Below are positions 8,383 through 15,988 of a stretch of DNA of 41,134 nucleotides, one piece after another. The stretch comes from Nocardia alni (GTDB lineage Bacteria > Actinomycetota > Actinomycetes > Mycobacteriales > Mycobacteriaceae). The number at the start of each line of letters is the position of its first letter. The first letter of the stretch is position 1. The stretch lies in contig NZ_JAGPOX010000085.1 of NCBI RefSeq assembly GCF_019038435.1, positions 1 through 41,134 on the forward strand, written 5' to 3'. The notes beneath the pieces were generated by a model. That model was not told the origin of the DNA. It worked only from the letters and a program-made list of their open reading frames with translations, and made no database searches. A program made the position numbers and the translations under genes.

Positions 8383-9297
8383 ATGTACGACGCGTTGGTG
8401 TCGGCCGATATCGTCACGGATGATCCGGACGGCGCGGCCGATCGCCTGGTCGCCCTGTTCGACCTGCCCGTGCCGCGGCCCAGTGCGTACCAGGAGCCCG
8501 ACGGGCACGGGTTCCGTGCCGTGTGGCTGCGGGTCGCGCCGTCCATGTCGGCGGCGCCCACCCGGATCGAGCTGATCGGCCCGCGGCCGCGCGTGCTGCC
8601 GCACGACTACGTGGAGGAGCGGGTGGTCGCGCAGGGCGATCGGCCGATCCGCACCCATGCCACGGTGCTGGCCGGAGACGTGGAGGCCGTGCTCGGGCAT
8701 CTGCGGCGTGCCGGGGTGCGGCACCGGATCACCCCGGCGAGTGAGGATTTCGATTTTCCCCGGGTGTGGCTCGGGGTGAGCGCCGACGATCCGACCGGCT
8801 ACCGGCAGCAGACCGACGCCGGGTTGTGGCTCGAGGTGGTCCCGACCGCGAGTTCGGGCTTGTCGGCCGGGGGAGCGCCGCGCCCTGCCGAGGGGCCGGG
8901 GGTACGCCGGATACGGGCACGCCGATTCATCGTCGACGACGCTGTCCGATCGGTGCGGGCGCTGGCCGAGAACCTGGCGTTGGAGGCGGCGTCGCTTCGC
9001 CGGACGGAAGGCGGGACGATCGCCCGATACGTCTTCGGGAACCCCTACAGTGCGGCGCTCGAGCTCTGCGAACCCGCCGCCGGATCGGAGCTCGACGCGT
9101 TCGGCCGCACGTGGGGACCGGGTCCGCACGCGATCGTGCTCGAGGTCGGGAGTCTGGAGGCGATGGCGGCCGCGCTCACCGCCCGCGGGGTGCCGGTGCG
9201 CCGGTCACACGATGCCGACGGGCTGCCCATCCTGCTCCCGGATCCCGCCCGGACCCTCGGTGTGCCGTTCGAGCTGGTCGAGGAACAGGCGGGCTGA
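8383..9297 (+). CDS. VOC-fold (glyoxalase/dioxygenase superfamily) protein
   Basis: The 304-residue protein appears to contain tandem VOC modules: an N-terminal half beginning DALVSADIVTDDPDGAADRL, and a second region around VRRIRARRFIVDDAVRSVRA and GPHAIVLEVGSLEAM with a final LGVPFELVEE strand. VOC proteins include glyoxalases, extradiol dioxygenases, epimerases and binding proteins. I cannot identify a confident metal triad, so the reaction is not assigned. The ATG at 8383 has GGAG upstream. It is first in a likely two-gene operon with the enoyl-CoA hydratase, under the shared TetR-type operator. Confidence 0.75.
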   Translation: MYDALVSADIVTDDPDGAADRLVALFDLPVPRPSAYQEPDGHGFRAVWLRVAPSMSAAPTRIELIGPRPRVLPHDYVEERVVAQGDRPIRTHATVLAGDVEAVLGHLRRAGVRHRITPASEDFDFPRVWLGVSADDPTGYRQQTDAGLWLEVVPTASSGLSAGGAPRPAEGPGVRRIRARRFIVDDAVRSVRALAENLALEAASLRRTEGGTIARYVFGNPYSAALELCEPAAGSELDAFGRTWGPGPHAIVLEVGSLEAMAAALTARGVPVRRSHDADGLPILLPDPARTLGVPFELVEEQAG

Positions 9298-9303
9298 ATA
9301 CGG

Positions 9304-9348
9304 CGCAGGCACATCGCCAACTATGGTCGAGGGTGGTTCGTGCCTGCG
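9304..9348 (+). other. mRNA hairpin just upstream of the hydratase ribosome binding site
   Basis: CGCAGGCAC (9304-9312) and GTGCCTGCG (9340-9348) are perfect 9-bp inverted arms enclosing 27 nt. The downstream arm ends about 10 nt before the hydratase start codon, so the hairpin could affect translation or cause partial termination inside the VOC-hydratase operon. Confidence 0.4.
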
Positions 9349-9358
9349 AAAGGGAACA

Positions 9359-10111
9359 ATGAACACTGTCGAGGTCACCAGGCGTGGGCGTGTCACCGTC
9401 ATCAGGATGTGCCGTGAAGCCAAGCGCAACGCGATCGACGCCTCCATCACCGCCGGAATCGACAAGGCCCTCAACGACTTCGAGGACGACCCCGATCAGT
9501 GGTGCGCGATACTCACCGGGGGGACCGAATGTTTCAGCGCGGGCGCGGATCTCGCCTCCGGACCCGGTGAGCCCACGCCCCGGGGCGGCATCGCCGGAAT
9601 CATCACTCGCACACGGACCAAGCCGCTGATCGCCGCGGTGGAGGGTTTCGCGCTGGGCGGTGGTTTCGAACTGGTCATGTGCTGCGATCTGGTGGTCGCC
9701 TCGAGCACCGCGCGCTTCGGGCTGCCCGAGCCCAAGCGCGGTCTGATGGCGGATTTCGGTGGGGCCTTTCGCATCACCCGCTATCTTCCGCCGAACGTGG
9801 CACGCGAGTTGCTGCTGACCGCGGACGACATCGATGCCGCCCGGGCCGAGCGCCTGGGCCTGGTCAATCGGCTCACCGAACCCGGCGAGGCCCTCTCGGT
9901 GGCACTCGGCCTCGCCGAGCGGATCTGCACGAATGCGCCACTGGCGATTCGCGCCTCGTTGCGGGTGGCCAACGCGGCGATCAGCGCGGACGAGACGTCG
10001 CTGTGGCAGCTGTCCGACGAAACGCACGCCGGACTGGTGCGCACGTCGGACGTCACGGAAGGCGTGAGCGCCTTTCTCGAGAAGCGCAAGGCGCGCTGGA
10101 CGGCCACCTGA
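9359..10111 (+). CDS. Enoyl-CoA hydratase/isomerase (crotonase) family protein
   Basis: Crotonase-fold enzymes hydrate or isomerise enoyl-CoA esters. The 250-residue protein shows CFSAGADLASG (first oxyanion-hole segment) and EGFALGGGFELVMCCDLVVA (second segment), followed by FGLPEPKRGLMADFGGAFRI. The position that is catalytic Glu in canonical hydratases falls in PEPKRGLMADFG and may differ from E. coli-type enzymes, so isomerase or other crotonase activity is possible. The ATG at 9359 follows AAAGGGAAC. It is 61 bp downstream of the VOC gene and converges on the next minus-strand gene with only 9 bp between. Confidence 0.88.
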   Translation: MNTVEVTRRGRVTVIRMCREAKRNAIDASITAGIDKALNDFEDDPDQWCAILTGGTECFSAGADLASGPGEPTPRGGIAGIITRTRTKPLIAAVEGFALGGGFELVMCCDLVVASSTARFGLPEPKRGLMADFGGAFRITRYLPPNVARELLLTADDIDAARAERLGLVNRLTEPGEALSVALGLAERICTNAPLAIRASLRVANAAISADETSLWQLSDETHAGLVRTSDVTEGVSAFLEKRKARWTAT

Positions 10112-10120
10112 CCGCCCGGA

Positions 10121-10426
10121 TCAGTGCCCCTGCCGCTCGGCATCCGGGGGAAGCAGGCGATTCATCCGCCGTCGTTCCGCCAGCAGCCAGACCACTCCGG
10201 CGACGCCGGCGACGACGAAGACTATGGCGGCGACCACTGCCCACCCCCAGATTCCGTAACCGGCGGCGGTGAGGAACAGGGCGAGCGCGATCACCGCCAG
10301 TCCACACAGCAGGATGCCGGGGACGTTGTAGGTGTCCTCGAGCCCCTCGCCTGCGTGATGCCTGCGCAGTGACCTGCGCCGACCGGGCGCCTGCGCGGCG
10401 GTCCGGGCGCTCTGCGGTTCGGTCAT
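10121..10426 (-). CDS. Small membrane protein with two predicted transmembrane helices
   Basis: The 101-residue product has a basic, disordered N-terminus followed by two hydrophobic segments, about VPGILLCGLAVIALALFLTA and WAVVAAIVFVVAGVAGVVWL, then a charged tail with RRRMNRL. I do not recognise a named family; similar small proteins are common in actinobacteria. The ATG at 10426 has GGGAGG six bases upstream, which rules out the longer frame beginning at 10510. It lies downstream of another small membrane protein on the same strand, separated by 100 bp. No function can be assigned. Confidence 0.7.
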   Translation of the reverse strand: MTEPQSARTAAQAPGRRRSLRRHHAGEGLEDTYNVPGILLCGLAVIALALFLTAAGYGIWGWAVVAAIVFVVAGVAGVVWLLAERRRMNRLLPPDAERQGH

Positions 10427-10526
10427 GATGTGCCTCCCACGGTCGTGCCGGGCGCGAACCCTGGCGAATTGATGCGCTGGTGCTCGTCTGCCCGGCATCG
10501 AGACCGTCAAACAGTGCGGAGGGTGA

Positions 10527-11075
10527 TCACGAGGAATGGTTGGGCGTCGCGGTGTCCGGGCCGTGCTGATTCCAGGTCGCGACGGCCCAGATCAGGAACG
10601 CGTCGAGCGCGATGATCAGCACCGACCACCACGGATTGTGCGGCAGCCACAGGAAATTCGCGACGATCGAGGCAGCGGCGAATACGATCGCCGCCGCCCG
10701 CGCCCAGGCCCACCCGGTGAACAACGCCGCGGCGATGAGCACGAGCAGGGCCCCGATGACGATGTGGACCACACCCCAGCCGGTGGTGCTCCACTGATAG
10801 GTGTACTGCGGGCCGACCACCACGATGCTGTCGGCCTCGACCGCCGAAATGCCCTCCAGGATCTGCACCGCCCCGGCGACGATCAGCAGCACCGCCGCCG
10901 CGATCGTCCCCATGGCGGCGGCCTGCTGGCGCGCGGGTGGCGCACCTCCTTCGTGACGGCCGCCGGGTATGGACTCGGTATCCGGCGCGGCAGTCGCACC
11001 GGGCCCGATGCCCGGTGCGATATTCGGATCGGTCGGCAGCACCGGGGCCGGGGTCACAGGTGTCGGGTTGGACAT
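10527..11075 (-). CDS. DUF7144-like membrane protein
   Basis: The 182-residue protein has a proline-rich cytoplasmic N-terminus (about 50 residues) followed by four hydrophobic helices, starting at MGTIAAAVLLIVAGAVQILEG, with the later WGVVHIVIGALLVLIAAAL and NPWWSVLIIALDAFLIWAVA. The ILEGISAV and GWGVVHIVIG pattern is that of the DUF7144 family of actinobacterial membrane proteins, as I recall it. The ATG at 11075 is preceded by GAGGGAGG. Its role is unknown. It is followed by the two-helix membrane protein on the same strand. Confidence 0.75.
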   Translation of the reverse strand: MSNPTPVTPAPVLPTDPNIAPGIGPGATAAPDTESIPGGRHEGGAPPARQQAAAMGTIAAAVLLIVAGAVQILEGISAVEADSIVVVGPQYTYQWSTTGWGVVHIVIGALLVLIAAALFTGWAWARAAAIVFAAASIVANFLWLPHNPWWSVLIIALDAFLIWAVATWNQHGPDTATPNHSS

Positions 11076-11206
11076 TGTTCCTCCCTCGATCGATGAATCG
11101 TCCAGCTGACGGAGCCGTACTACCCGCGTCGGTCATCCCGACACGTGGATCGGCCCGGCAATCGCCGGAGGGAGGCGTGGTCGCGATCGTGCGCGCGCGG
11201 CGCCGA

Positions 11207-12037
11207 TCAGAATCCGGCGAAGACGTCGGCCATGTGGTTGATCCGGTGGGCGCGGGCGAGCTTGGGCAGGTCGCTACCGTCGGAGACGTTCTCGCCCGCG
11301 GCCCCGAGCCGGGAGATGATGTCCGCCGCCCAGGTGATCTCGTCGGGCTGCGGGCTCAGCGCGTGGTTCACGGCCTCGGCATCGCGGGCGTGCATGCACA
11401 GCTTCCCGCTCATCCCCATCGACTTCGTCACCGCCAGCTCCGACGGCAGATCCGCCGGGCCGGTGACGCAGGGTCCATCGATCGGGGCCGCGATGTCGGC
11501 GGCTCGGCTCGCGACGACCAGACGGCTGCGGGCGTAGGCCAGGGCGTTCGCGTCCACATTGGTATCACGACGGAAATCGCCCGTGCCGAAGGCCAATCGG
11601 ACCACGGCGTCGGCCGAGGCGATCTCGAAGGCGAATTCGATGCCCCGCGCCGATTCGACCAGGGCCAGGACCGGGATGCCGGGGAGCCGGGCGGCCGTGC
11701 GATCGATCTGCTCGGGCGACTCGGTCTTGGCGAGCATCACACCGCTCAGACCGGCGACGCCCGCGAGCGCCGCGAGATCGATGCTCCAGTCCGCGGTGGT
11801 GGCGTTGTTGATGCGCACCCATCCGGTGCCGGTGGACCCGAGGAATTCGGTGACATGCCCGCGGGCCGCGCCTTTGGCGGACGGGATCACGCCGTCCTCG
11901 AGGTCGAAGATGACGGCGTCGGCCGCCGAATTGGCGGCGTCGTCGAACCGATCAGGGCGTGAGCCCGGGACCAGAAGCCAGGAACGAGCGTGGATCGCCG
12001 GGACGGAGACGGTCTGCGGCGCAGACGTACGGGTCAT
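11207..12037 (-). CDS. HpcH/HpaI aldolase/citrate lyase beta (CitE-like) family protein
   Basis: CitE-like TIM-barrel enzymes cleave or form C-C bonds of CoA or organic acid substrates in a Mg2+-dependent way, for example malyl-CoA or citramalyl-CoA lyase. The 276-residue protein shows RSWLLVPGSRPDRF, DAVIFDLEDGV (metal-binding region), VRINNA, LALVESARGI and LAFGTGDFRRD, and ends with SGKLCMHARDAEAVNHALSP. The ATG at 12037 is 33 bases inside the longest frame and matches the family N-terminus. It faces a GntR regulator across a promoter region containing a near-perfect palindrome, so it is probably controlled by that regulator. Confidence 0.87.
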   Translation of the reverse strand: MTRTSAPQTVSVPAIHARSWLLVPGSRPDRFDDAANSAADAVIFDLEDGVIPSAKGAARGHVTEFLGSTGTGWVRINNATTADWSIDLAALAGVAGLSGVMLAKTESPEQIDRTAARLPGIPVLALVESARGIEFAFEIASADAVVRLAFGTGDFRRDTNVDANALAYARSRLVVASRAADIAAPIDGPCVTGPADLPSELAVTKSMGMSGKLCMHARDAEAVNHALSPQPDEITWAADIISRLGAAGENVSDGSDLPKLARAHRINHMADVFAGF

Positions 12038-12090
12038 TCGGTTTTCTGTCCTCTCGATGCGGTACGCCAAACCGTTTTGAACAGTACATC

Positions 12091-12110
12091 ACATCCAATA
12101 TATTGGTTGT
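12091..12110. promoter_or_regulatory. Candidate GntR operator 1 (CitE-like/GntR divergent promoter)
   Basis: ACATCCAATATATTGGTTGT is a 20-bp inverted repeat with one mismatched pair around a perfect 12-bp CCAATATATTGG core. It lies between the divergent CitE-like and GntR genes and is AT-rich against a GC-rich background. Confidence 0.65.
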
Positions 12111-12166
12111 GTGGATAACATCACTCGATCCCCCTCCGAATCGCGGAAGTTACCCGGACGTACAGT

Positions 12167-12180
12167 ATCCACTATGTTGG
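12167..12180. promoter_or_regulatory. Candidate GntR operator 2
   Basis: ATCCACTATGTTGG matches 12 of 14 bases of the core half of operator 1 (ATCCAATATATTGG). If real it supports a GntR start codon at or after 12174, since an operator inside the coding frame would be unusual. Confidence 0.45.
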
Positions 12181-12860
12181 GCGACCGGGTTGAGCGGCGA
12201 CGCATGAGCGATGTCGCGTTCGATCGGATCTGCGACGCGATCGTCACCGGTGAGCTGGCTCCCGGATCGAAGGTTCGTGACAGCGATCTGGCCGATCAGC
12301 TGGGCCTGAGCCGAACTCCGGTGCGCGAGGCGCTGGCTCGCCTGATCGACACGGGCCTGGTCGAGGCCAAACCCGCCGCGTTCACCCGAGTCGCCCCGCT
12401 ACACCGCGCGGACGTCGAATCCACGCTGGCGGTCTTGGAGGTCCTGGACCAACTGGCCGTCCGGACCGGGGTGCCCAATCTCACCCCCGACATGATCGCG
12501 CTCATGCGCACCGCCAACGACGATCTCGCGCAGGCGATCAAAGCCGACGATATCGCCGCCGCCCTCGCGGCCGACGACATCCTGCACGGCGTGATCGTCG
12601 ATGCCGCCGGCAACCCCCTGCTCGAGCGGCTCATCCAGCAGGTGCACCCGCAGATCCACCGGATCTACTACCGCAAGTTCTCCAGCCTGCGCGGGTGGCA
12701 GGACGCCCTCGATCACCACGACAACCTGATCAGGTTGTGCGCGAAGGGCGATAGCGATGCCGCCGCCGAAATCTCCTCACAGCACCGGCGATTCCTCGGC
12801 GGACTGATCGGGGAACTGTTCGACATCGATGAGCACAGCTCCGCCGGCTCGTCGCGGTAG
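12174..12860 (+). CDS. GntR family regulator, FadR/FCD subfamily
   Basis: The product has an N-terminal winged helix (FDRICDAIVTGELAPGSKVR, then LADQLGLSRTPVREALARL) and a helical FCD ligand domain with HGVIVDAAGNPLLERL and a late HDNLIRLC histidine, a typical metal-linked ligand site. The start is uncertain: GTG 12111, ATG 12174 and ATG 12204 are in frame and none has a strong ribosome binding site. I prefer 12174 because operator-like sequences lie upstream and around it and the winged helix begins soon after. It is divergent from the CitE-like gene, which it probably controls, and ends 2 bp from the convergent XRE gene. Confidence 0.85.
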   Translation: MLGDRVERRRMSDVAFDRICDAIVTGELAPGSKVRDSDLADQLGLSRTPVREALARLIDTGLVEAKPAAFTRVAPLHRADVESTLAVLEVLDQLAVRTGVPNLTPDMIALMRTANDDLAQAIKADDIAAALAADDILHGVIVDAAGNPLLERLIQQVHPQIHRIYYRKFSSLRGWQDALDHHDNLIRLCAKGDSDAAAEISSQHRRFLGGLIGELFDIDEHSSAGSSR

Positions 12861-12862
12861 CA

Positions 12863-13717
12863 TCAGCGCCCGGCGAGGTCCTGGGTGCCGATGACGGCGA
12901 GCATGTCCAGCTTGTCGGCGCTGTCGGTGCCCAGTGCGGGGGTGAACCAGAGCAGGCGCTGCCGACCGTCCTCGCTGAACAGATTCAGGCAGTTCACTTC
13001 CAGCACACCGAGACTCGGGTGGTTGATGCGTTTGCGGTCGTCGCGGCGGAACGCGACGGCGTGTTTCGCCCAGATCTCGGCGAACTCGGGGGAGCGGTGC
13101 AGGAGTTCGGACAGCAGCGAGCCTGCCTCGGTGTCCTTGGCGTCTCGCCGTGCGAGAGCGGCCCGCAGGTCCGCGACGAACGTCCGGGACTGTGCCGGGT
13201 GGTCCTGCTCCGGGTAGAGCCGTCGTGCCTCGGGATCGGTGAACCAGCGGTAGACGAAGCTGGCCTCGAGCCCGCGCAGGCCCGATTGGTCGCCGAGCAG
13301 GGCGACGGCGAGCGGGTTCTGCACGAGGGGGACGTGCAGGTCGGTGATCACCTGCGCGGGCGTCGAGGTCAGCCTGGTGAGCAGGTCGAGCATGCCCGGG
13401 TGGACGTGCGAGGTCGCGGTGCCGCTGCGTGGTACGGGGCGGTCGGCGAGATGGAAGATGTGGTCGCGCTCGTCGGCCGTGAGTCGCAGTGCGCGCGCCA
13501 GCGCCGCCAGCATCTGCTCCGACGGCTGCGATCCGGCCCCGCGCTCGAGTTCGTTGTAGTAGTCCACCGATGCGCCGGCGAGCTGGGCCACCTCGTCACG
13601 ACGCAGCCCGGACACCCGGCGTCGGGGGCCGGAAACCAGCCCGACGTCTTCGGGGCGGATGCGCTCACGTCGCGATCGCAGGAACGCGCCCAGCTCGGCG
13701 CTCTTCGAGGAACCCAT
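12863..13717 (-). CDS. XRE family regulator with MmyB-like C-terminal domain
   Basis: The 284-residue protein starts with a helix-turn-helix (ELGAFLRSRRERIRPEDVGL, GLRRDEVAQLAGASVDYYNE at about 40-60) and continues with the MmyB-like ligand-binding domain, marked by LVQNPLAVALLGD and the segment SFVYRWFTDPEARRLYPEQD. These regulators are common in actinobacteria and often control an adjacent oxidoreductase. The ATG at 13717 fits the family N-terminus; the frame is open 31 codons further upstream but would then cover the promoter. It is divergent from an SDR gene with an inverted repeat between them, and 2 bp from the end of the GntR gene. Confidence 0.88.
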   Translation of the reverse strand: MGSSKSAELGAFLRSRRERIRPEDVGLVSGPRRRVSGLRRDEVAQLAGASVDYYNELERGAGSQPSEQMLAALARALRLTADERDHIFHLADRPVPRSGTATSHVHPGMLDLLTRLTSTPAQVITDLHVPLVQNPLAVALLGDQSGLRGLEASFVYRWFTDPEARRLYPEQDHPAQSRTFVADLRAALARRDAKDTEAGSLLSELLHRSPEFAEIWAKHAVAFRRDDRKRINHPSLGVLEVNCLNLFSEDGRQRLLWFTPALGTDSADKLDMLAVIGTQDLAGR

Positions 13718-13751
13718 GGTTGTCAGTCTGCGCCGGGCTGGGGCGGGGACA

Positions 13752-13770
13752 CAGGGGACGGCATCCCCTG
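13752..13770. promoter_or_regulatory. Candidate XRE operator (XRE/SDR divergent promoter 1)
   Basis: CAGGGGA-CGGCA-TCCCCTG is a perfect 7-bp inverted repeat with a 5-nt spacer, between the divergent XRE regulator and SDR genes. The second XRE/SDR pair at 21621-21637 has the same layout (6-bp arms, 5-nt spacer). Confidence 0.6.
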
Positions 13771-13803
13771 GCATCGTCGGGCGCGGTCGGTCAGGGTGGA
13801 GAC

Positions 13804-14568
13804 ATGACAAACATTCAGCCTGAAACCCCTGATGGGGAGCCCGGACGGGTCGCTATTGTCACCGGGGGCTCGCGCGGCATCGGCCGGGCGGTCTCCCTCC
13901 GGCTCGCCGCCGACGGCCTGGCCGTGGTCGTCAACTACGCCGGTGACACCGCCTCCGCGGAGAAGACCGTCACCGAGATCACCGCCGCGGGCGGACGGGC
14001 CATCGCCGTGCGAGCCGACATCGCCGACGAGAACGCCGTGCGCGCGATGTTCGACCGTGCCGAATCCGAGTTCGGCGGGATCGACGTGGTGGTGAACAGC
14101 GCCGGTCGTATGGTGCTCGCGCCGATCGCCGACTTCGACCTGGACGCCCTGGATCAGTTGCACCGCACCAATATTCGTGGTGCTTTCGTCGTCGCCCAGC
14201 AGGCCGCGCGCCGCCTGCGCGCCGGTGGCTCGTTCGTGGGCTTCTCGACATCGGTGGTCGGCACCCAGTTCCCCACCTACGGCGCGTACGTGGCCAGCAA
14301 GGCCGCTGTCGAGTCGATGACCCTCATCCTGGCCCGGGAACTGCGCGGCCGGGACGTCACCGTCAACACCGTCGCCCCGGGACCCACGGCCACCGACCTG
14401 TTCCTGGACGGCAAGTCCGAGGAACAGATCGCCTCCCTGGCCAAAACGCCGCCGCTGGAGCGCCTGGGAACTCCGGAGGACATCGCCAGGGTCGTCGCCT
14501 TCCTCGCGAGCCCGGAGGGCCACTGGGTCAACGGCCAGACCCTGCGCGCCAACGGCGGCCTGGTCTGA
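13804..14568 (+). CDS. Short-chain dehydrogenase/reductase (classical SDR)
   Basis: The 254-residue NAD(P)-dependent oxidoreductase has the cofactor motif TGGSRGIG near residues 20-27, VVNSAG in place of the usual NNAG, the catalytic S then YGAYVASK (Tyr and Lys), and a C-terminal GQTLRANGGLV. It resembles 3-ketoacyl reductase-type SDRs. The ATG at 13804 has GGTGGAG upstream. It forms a divergent pair with the XRE regulator and is followed 37 bp later by a small tautomerase, probably in the same transcript. The substrate is unknown. Confidence 0.88.
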   Translation: MTNIQPETPDGEPGRVAIVTGGSRGIGRAVSLRLAADGLAVVVNYAGDTASAEKTVTEITAAGGRAIAVRADIADENAVRAMFDRAESEFGGIDVVVNSAGRMVLAPIADFDLDALDQLHRTNIRGAFVVAQQAARRLRAGGSFVGFSTSVVGTQFPTYGAYVASKAAVESMTLILARELRGRDVTVNTVAPGPTATDLFLDGKSEEQIASLAKTPPLERLGTPEDIARVVAFLASPEGHWVNGQTLRANGGLV

Positions 14569-14605
14569 CATCGACTTCCGAACCATCGACTCGAGGAGAA
14601 CGCTC

Positions 14606-14815
14606 GTGCCCTTCGCCAATTTCAAGGTCCCCGCAGGCACCCTCAGCGCCGAGGACAAACAGAAGATCATCGCCCGCACCACCGACCTCTACGCCGAAAT
14701 CTACGGCGACCGCGCCCGCCCGACCACCGTCGTCCTCGTCGACGAGGTTCCCGACGGCGGTTGGGGCGTCGCGGGCAACGTCCTGACCGCCGCCATGCTC
14801 AACGGCGACACGTAA
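14606..14815 (+). CDS. 4-oxalocrotonate tautomerase family protein
   Basis: The 69-residue product begins with initiator Met (GTG codon) followed directly by Pro, the catalytic N-terminal base of the tautomerase superfamily. The length and the LSAEDKQKIIARTTDLYAEI helix also fit 4-OT-like proteins. GAGGAG lies 8 bases upstream of the GTG. It follows the SDR gene at short distance on the same strand, so the XRE regulator may control both. Whether it isomerises a keto-enol intermediate for the SDR is inference. Confidence 0.82.
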   Translation: MPFANFKVPAGTLSAEDKQKIIARTTDLYAEIYGDRARPTTVVLVDEVPDGGWGVAGNVLTAAMLNGDT

Positions 14816-14853
14816 CCTCGCCACGGCTCCGCATCGACTCATCTGTCGGACAT

Positions 14854-14880
14854 GCAACGATGAAGGGCCCGGATCGTTGC
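14854..14880. terminator. Inverted repeat after the tautomerase gene (terminator or LacI operator)
   Basis: GCAACGAT (14854-14861) and ATCGTTGC (14873-14880) are perfect 8-bp arms around 11 GC-rich bases. It lies 38 bp after the tautomerase stop and just before the LacI-type gene, so it could terminate the SDR operon or serve regulation of the next gene. Confidence 0.4.
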
Positions 14881-14900
14881 GGAGCAGTGGAGGGCTCGTG

Positions 14901-15902
14901 GTGGAGAGGGTATCGACCCGACCGACGAAAGCGGATGTCGCTCGCCTGGCGAATGTTTCGACCGCGACGGTCTCCTATGTGCTGAACAATTCGCCGGGGC
15001 GCAGGATCTCGACGGAGACCAAGGCCGCTGTTCGCCGCGCCGCCGAACAGTTGGGATACCGGCCCAATCTCGCGGCCCGCAGTCTCGCGGTGGGGGCCAG
15101 TGGTGTGGTGTTGTTCGTCGTGCCGCGGTGGATCTCCGACAATTTGCTGACCGAGGTCGGCAGCCGGTTGACCAGTGCGCTGCTGCAGCACGGGATCGTG
15201 TTGTCGATGCAGTTCGAGACGCAGGACAATCGCAATGTGATCGCCGCGATCACCGATCTGAATCCGATCGCGGTGACCAGCGTGTTCCCGCTGACCGGTG
15301 CGGTGGCGGACGTCGTGACCGAGGCCGGTATCCCGCAGATTCACCTGGGCGGTCCGGATCCGGAGGGCTTCGGTTCCCTGTCCATGGGTGTGGGTGCGAT
15401 GCGCGTCGGTCACCTCGTCGATCGCGGTCACCGGCGTCTGGGATTCGCGTTGTCGGGGTCGGCCGGGCTCGACTCACTCGGGCGGTACTGGCTGGCGGGT
15501 GCTCGCGGCGCGGCGGCGGAGCGTGGGTTGCCGGAGATCTCGGTCGCGACGTTGGCCGATGACGGTTCGGATGCCGCGGATATCGTGGCGCGGTGGGTGG
15601 GGGAGGGCGTCACGGCCGTGCTGGCGCAGAGCGACGAGATGGGTTTCGTTGTGCTGCACGGCATCCGCCGGGCCGGGTTGCGGTGCCCGCAGGACCTGGC
15701 CGTGATCGGGGTCAACACGGGCCTGCTCGGCGGGGTGAGCGCTCCGGCGTTGACCTCCGTCGCGTTCGACGCCGGCGTGATCGTCGAGGTTGCGGCCCGG
15801 GCCTTCAGCTCGGCGCTCGCGGTGCCGATCGGAAAGGCGCCCATCGTAAATAATGCGGAGGAACAGCCCTTGTACTCGTTGGTCATACGGGAATCTGCCT
15901 GA
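14901..15902 (+). CDS. LacI family transcriptional regulator
   Basis: The ~333-residue protein has the LacI headpiece (TKADVARLANVSTATVSYVL, then AAEQLGYRPNLAARSL hinge) followed by a periplasmic-binding-protein-like sensor domain with HLVDRGHRRLGFALSGSAGL and VLAQSDEMGFVVLHGIRRAG. Adjacent GTG codons at 14898 and 14901 follow GGAGG; 14901 has the better spacing. It lies directly upstream of a P450 gene on the same strand, and a central-CG palindrome sits between them, so it probably regulates the P450. The ligand is unknown; LacI regulators of P450 genes in actinobacteria need not sense sugars. Confidence 0.87.
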   Translation: MERVSTRPTKADVARLANVSTATVSYVLNNSPGRRISTETKAAVRRAAEQLGYRPNLAARSLAVGASGVVLFVVPRWISDNLLTEVGSRLTSALLQHGIVLSMQFETQDNRNVIAAITDLNPIAVTSVFPLTGAVADVVTEAGIPQIHLGGPDPEGFGSLSMGVGAMRVGHLVDRGHRRLGFALSGSAGLDSLGRYWLAGARGAAAERGLPEISVATLADDGSDAADIVARWVGEGVTAVLAQSDEMGFVVLHGIRRAGLRCPQDLAVIGVNTGLLGGVSAPALTSVAFDAGVIVEVAARAFSSALAVPIGKAPIVNNAEEQPLYSLVIRESA

Positions 15903-15938
15903 TTCGAGCGAATAACTACATTGCTGGAGCGGATCTTC

Positions 15939-15956
15939 AGGTTAAGCGCGTAACCT
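15939..15956. promoter_or_regulatory. Candidate LacI-type operator upstream of the P450 gene
   Basis: AGGTTAAGCGCGTAACCT is palindromic at 16 of 18 positions with a central CG, the hallmark of LacI-family operators. It lies about 33 bp upstream of the P450 start and 37 bp after the LacI gene. Confidence 0.6.
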
Positions 15957-15988
15957 CTCGGTGAGTTCAGGATCGAGAGGTGATCGCC

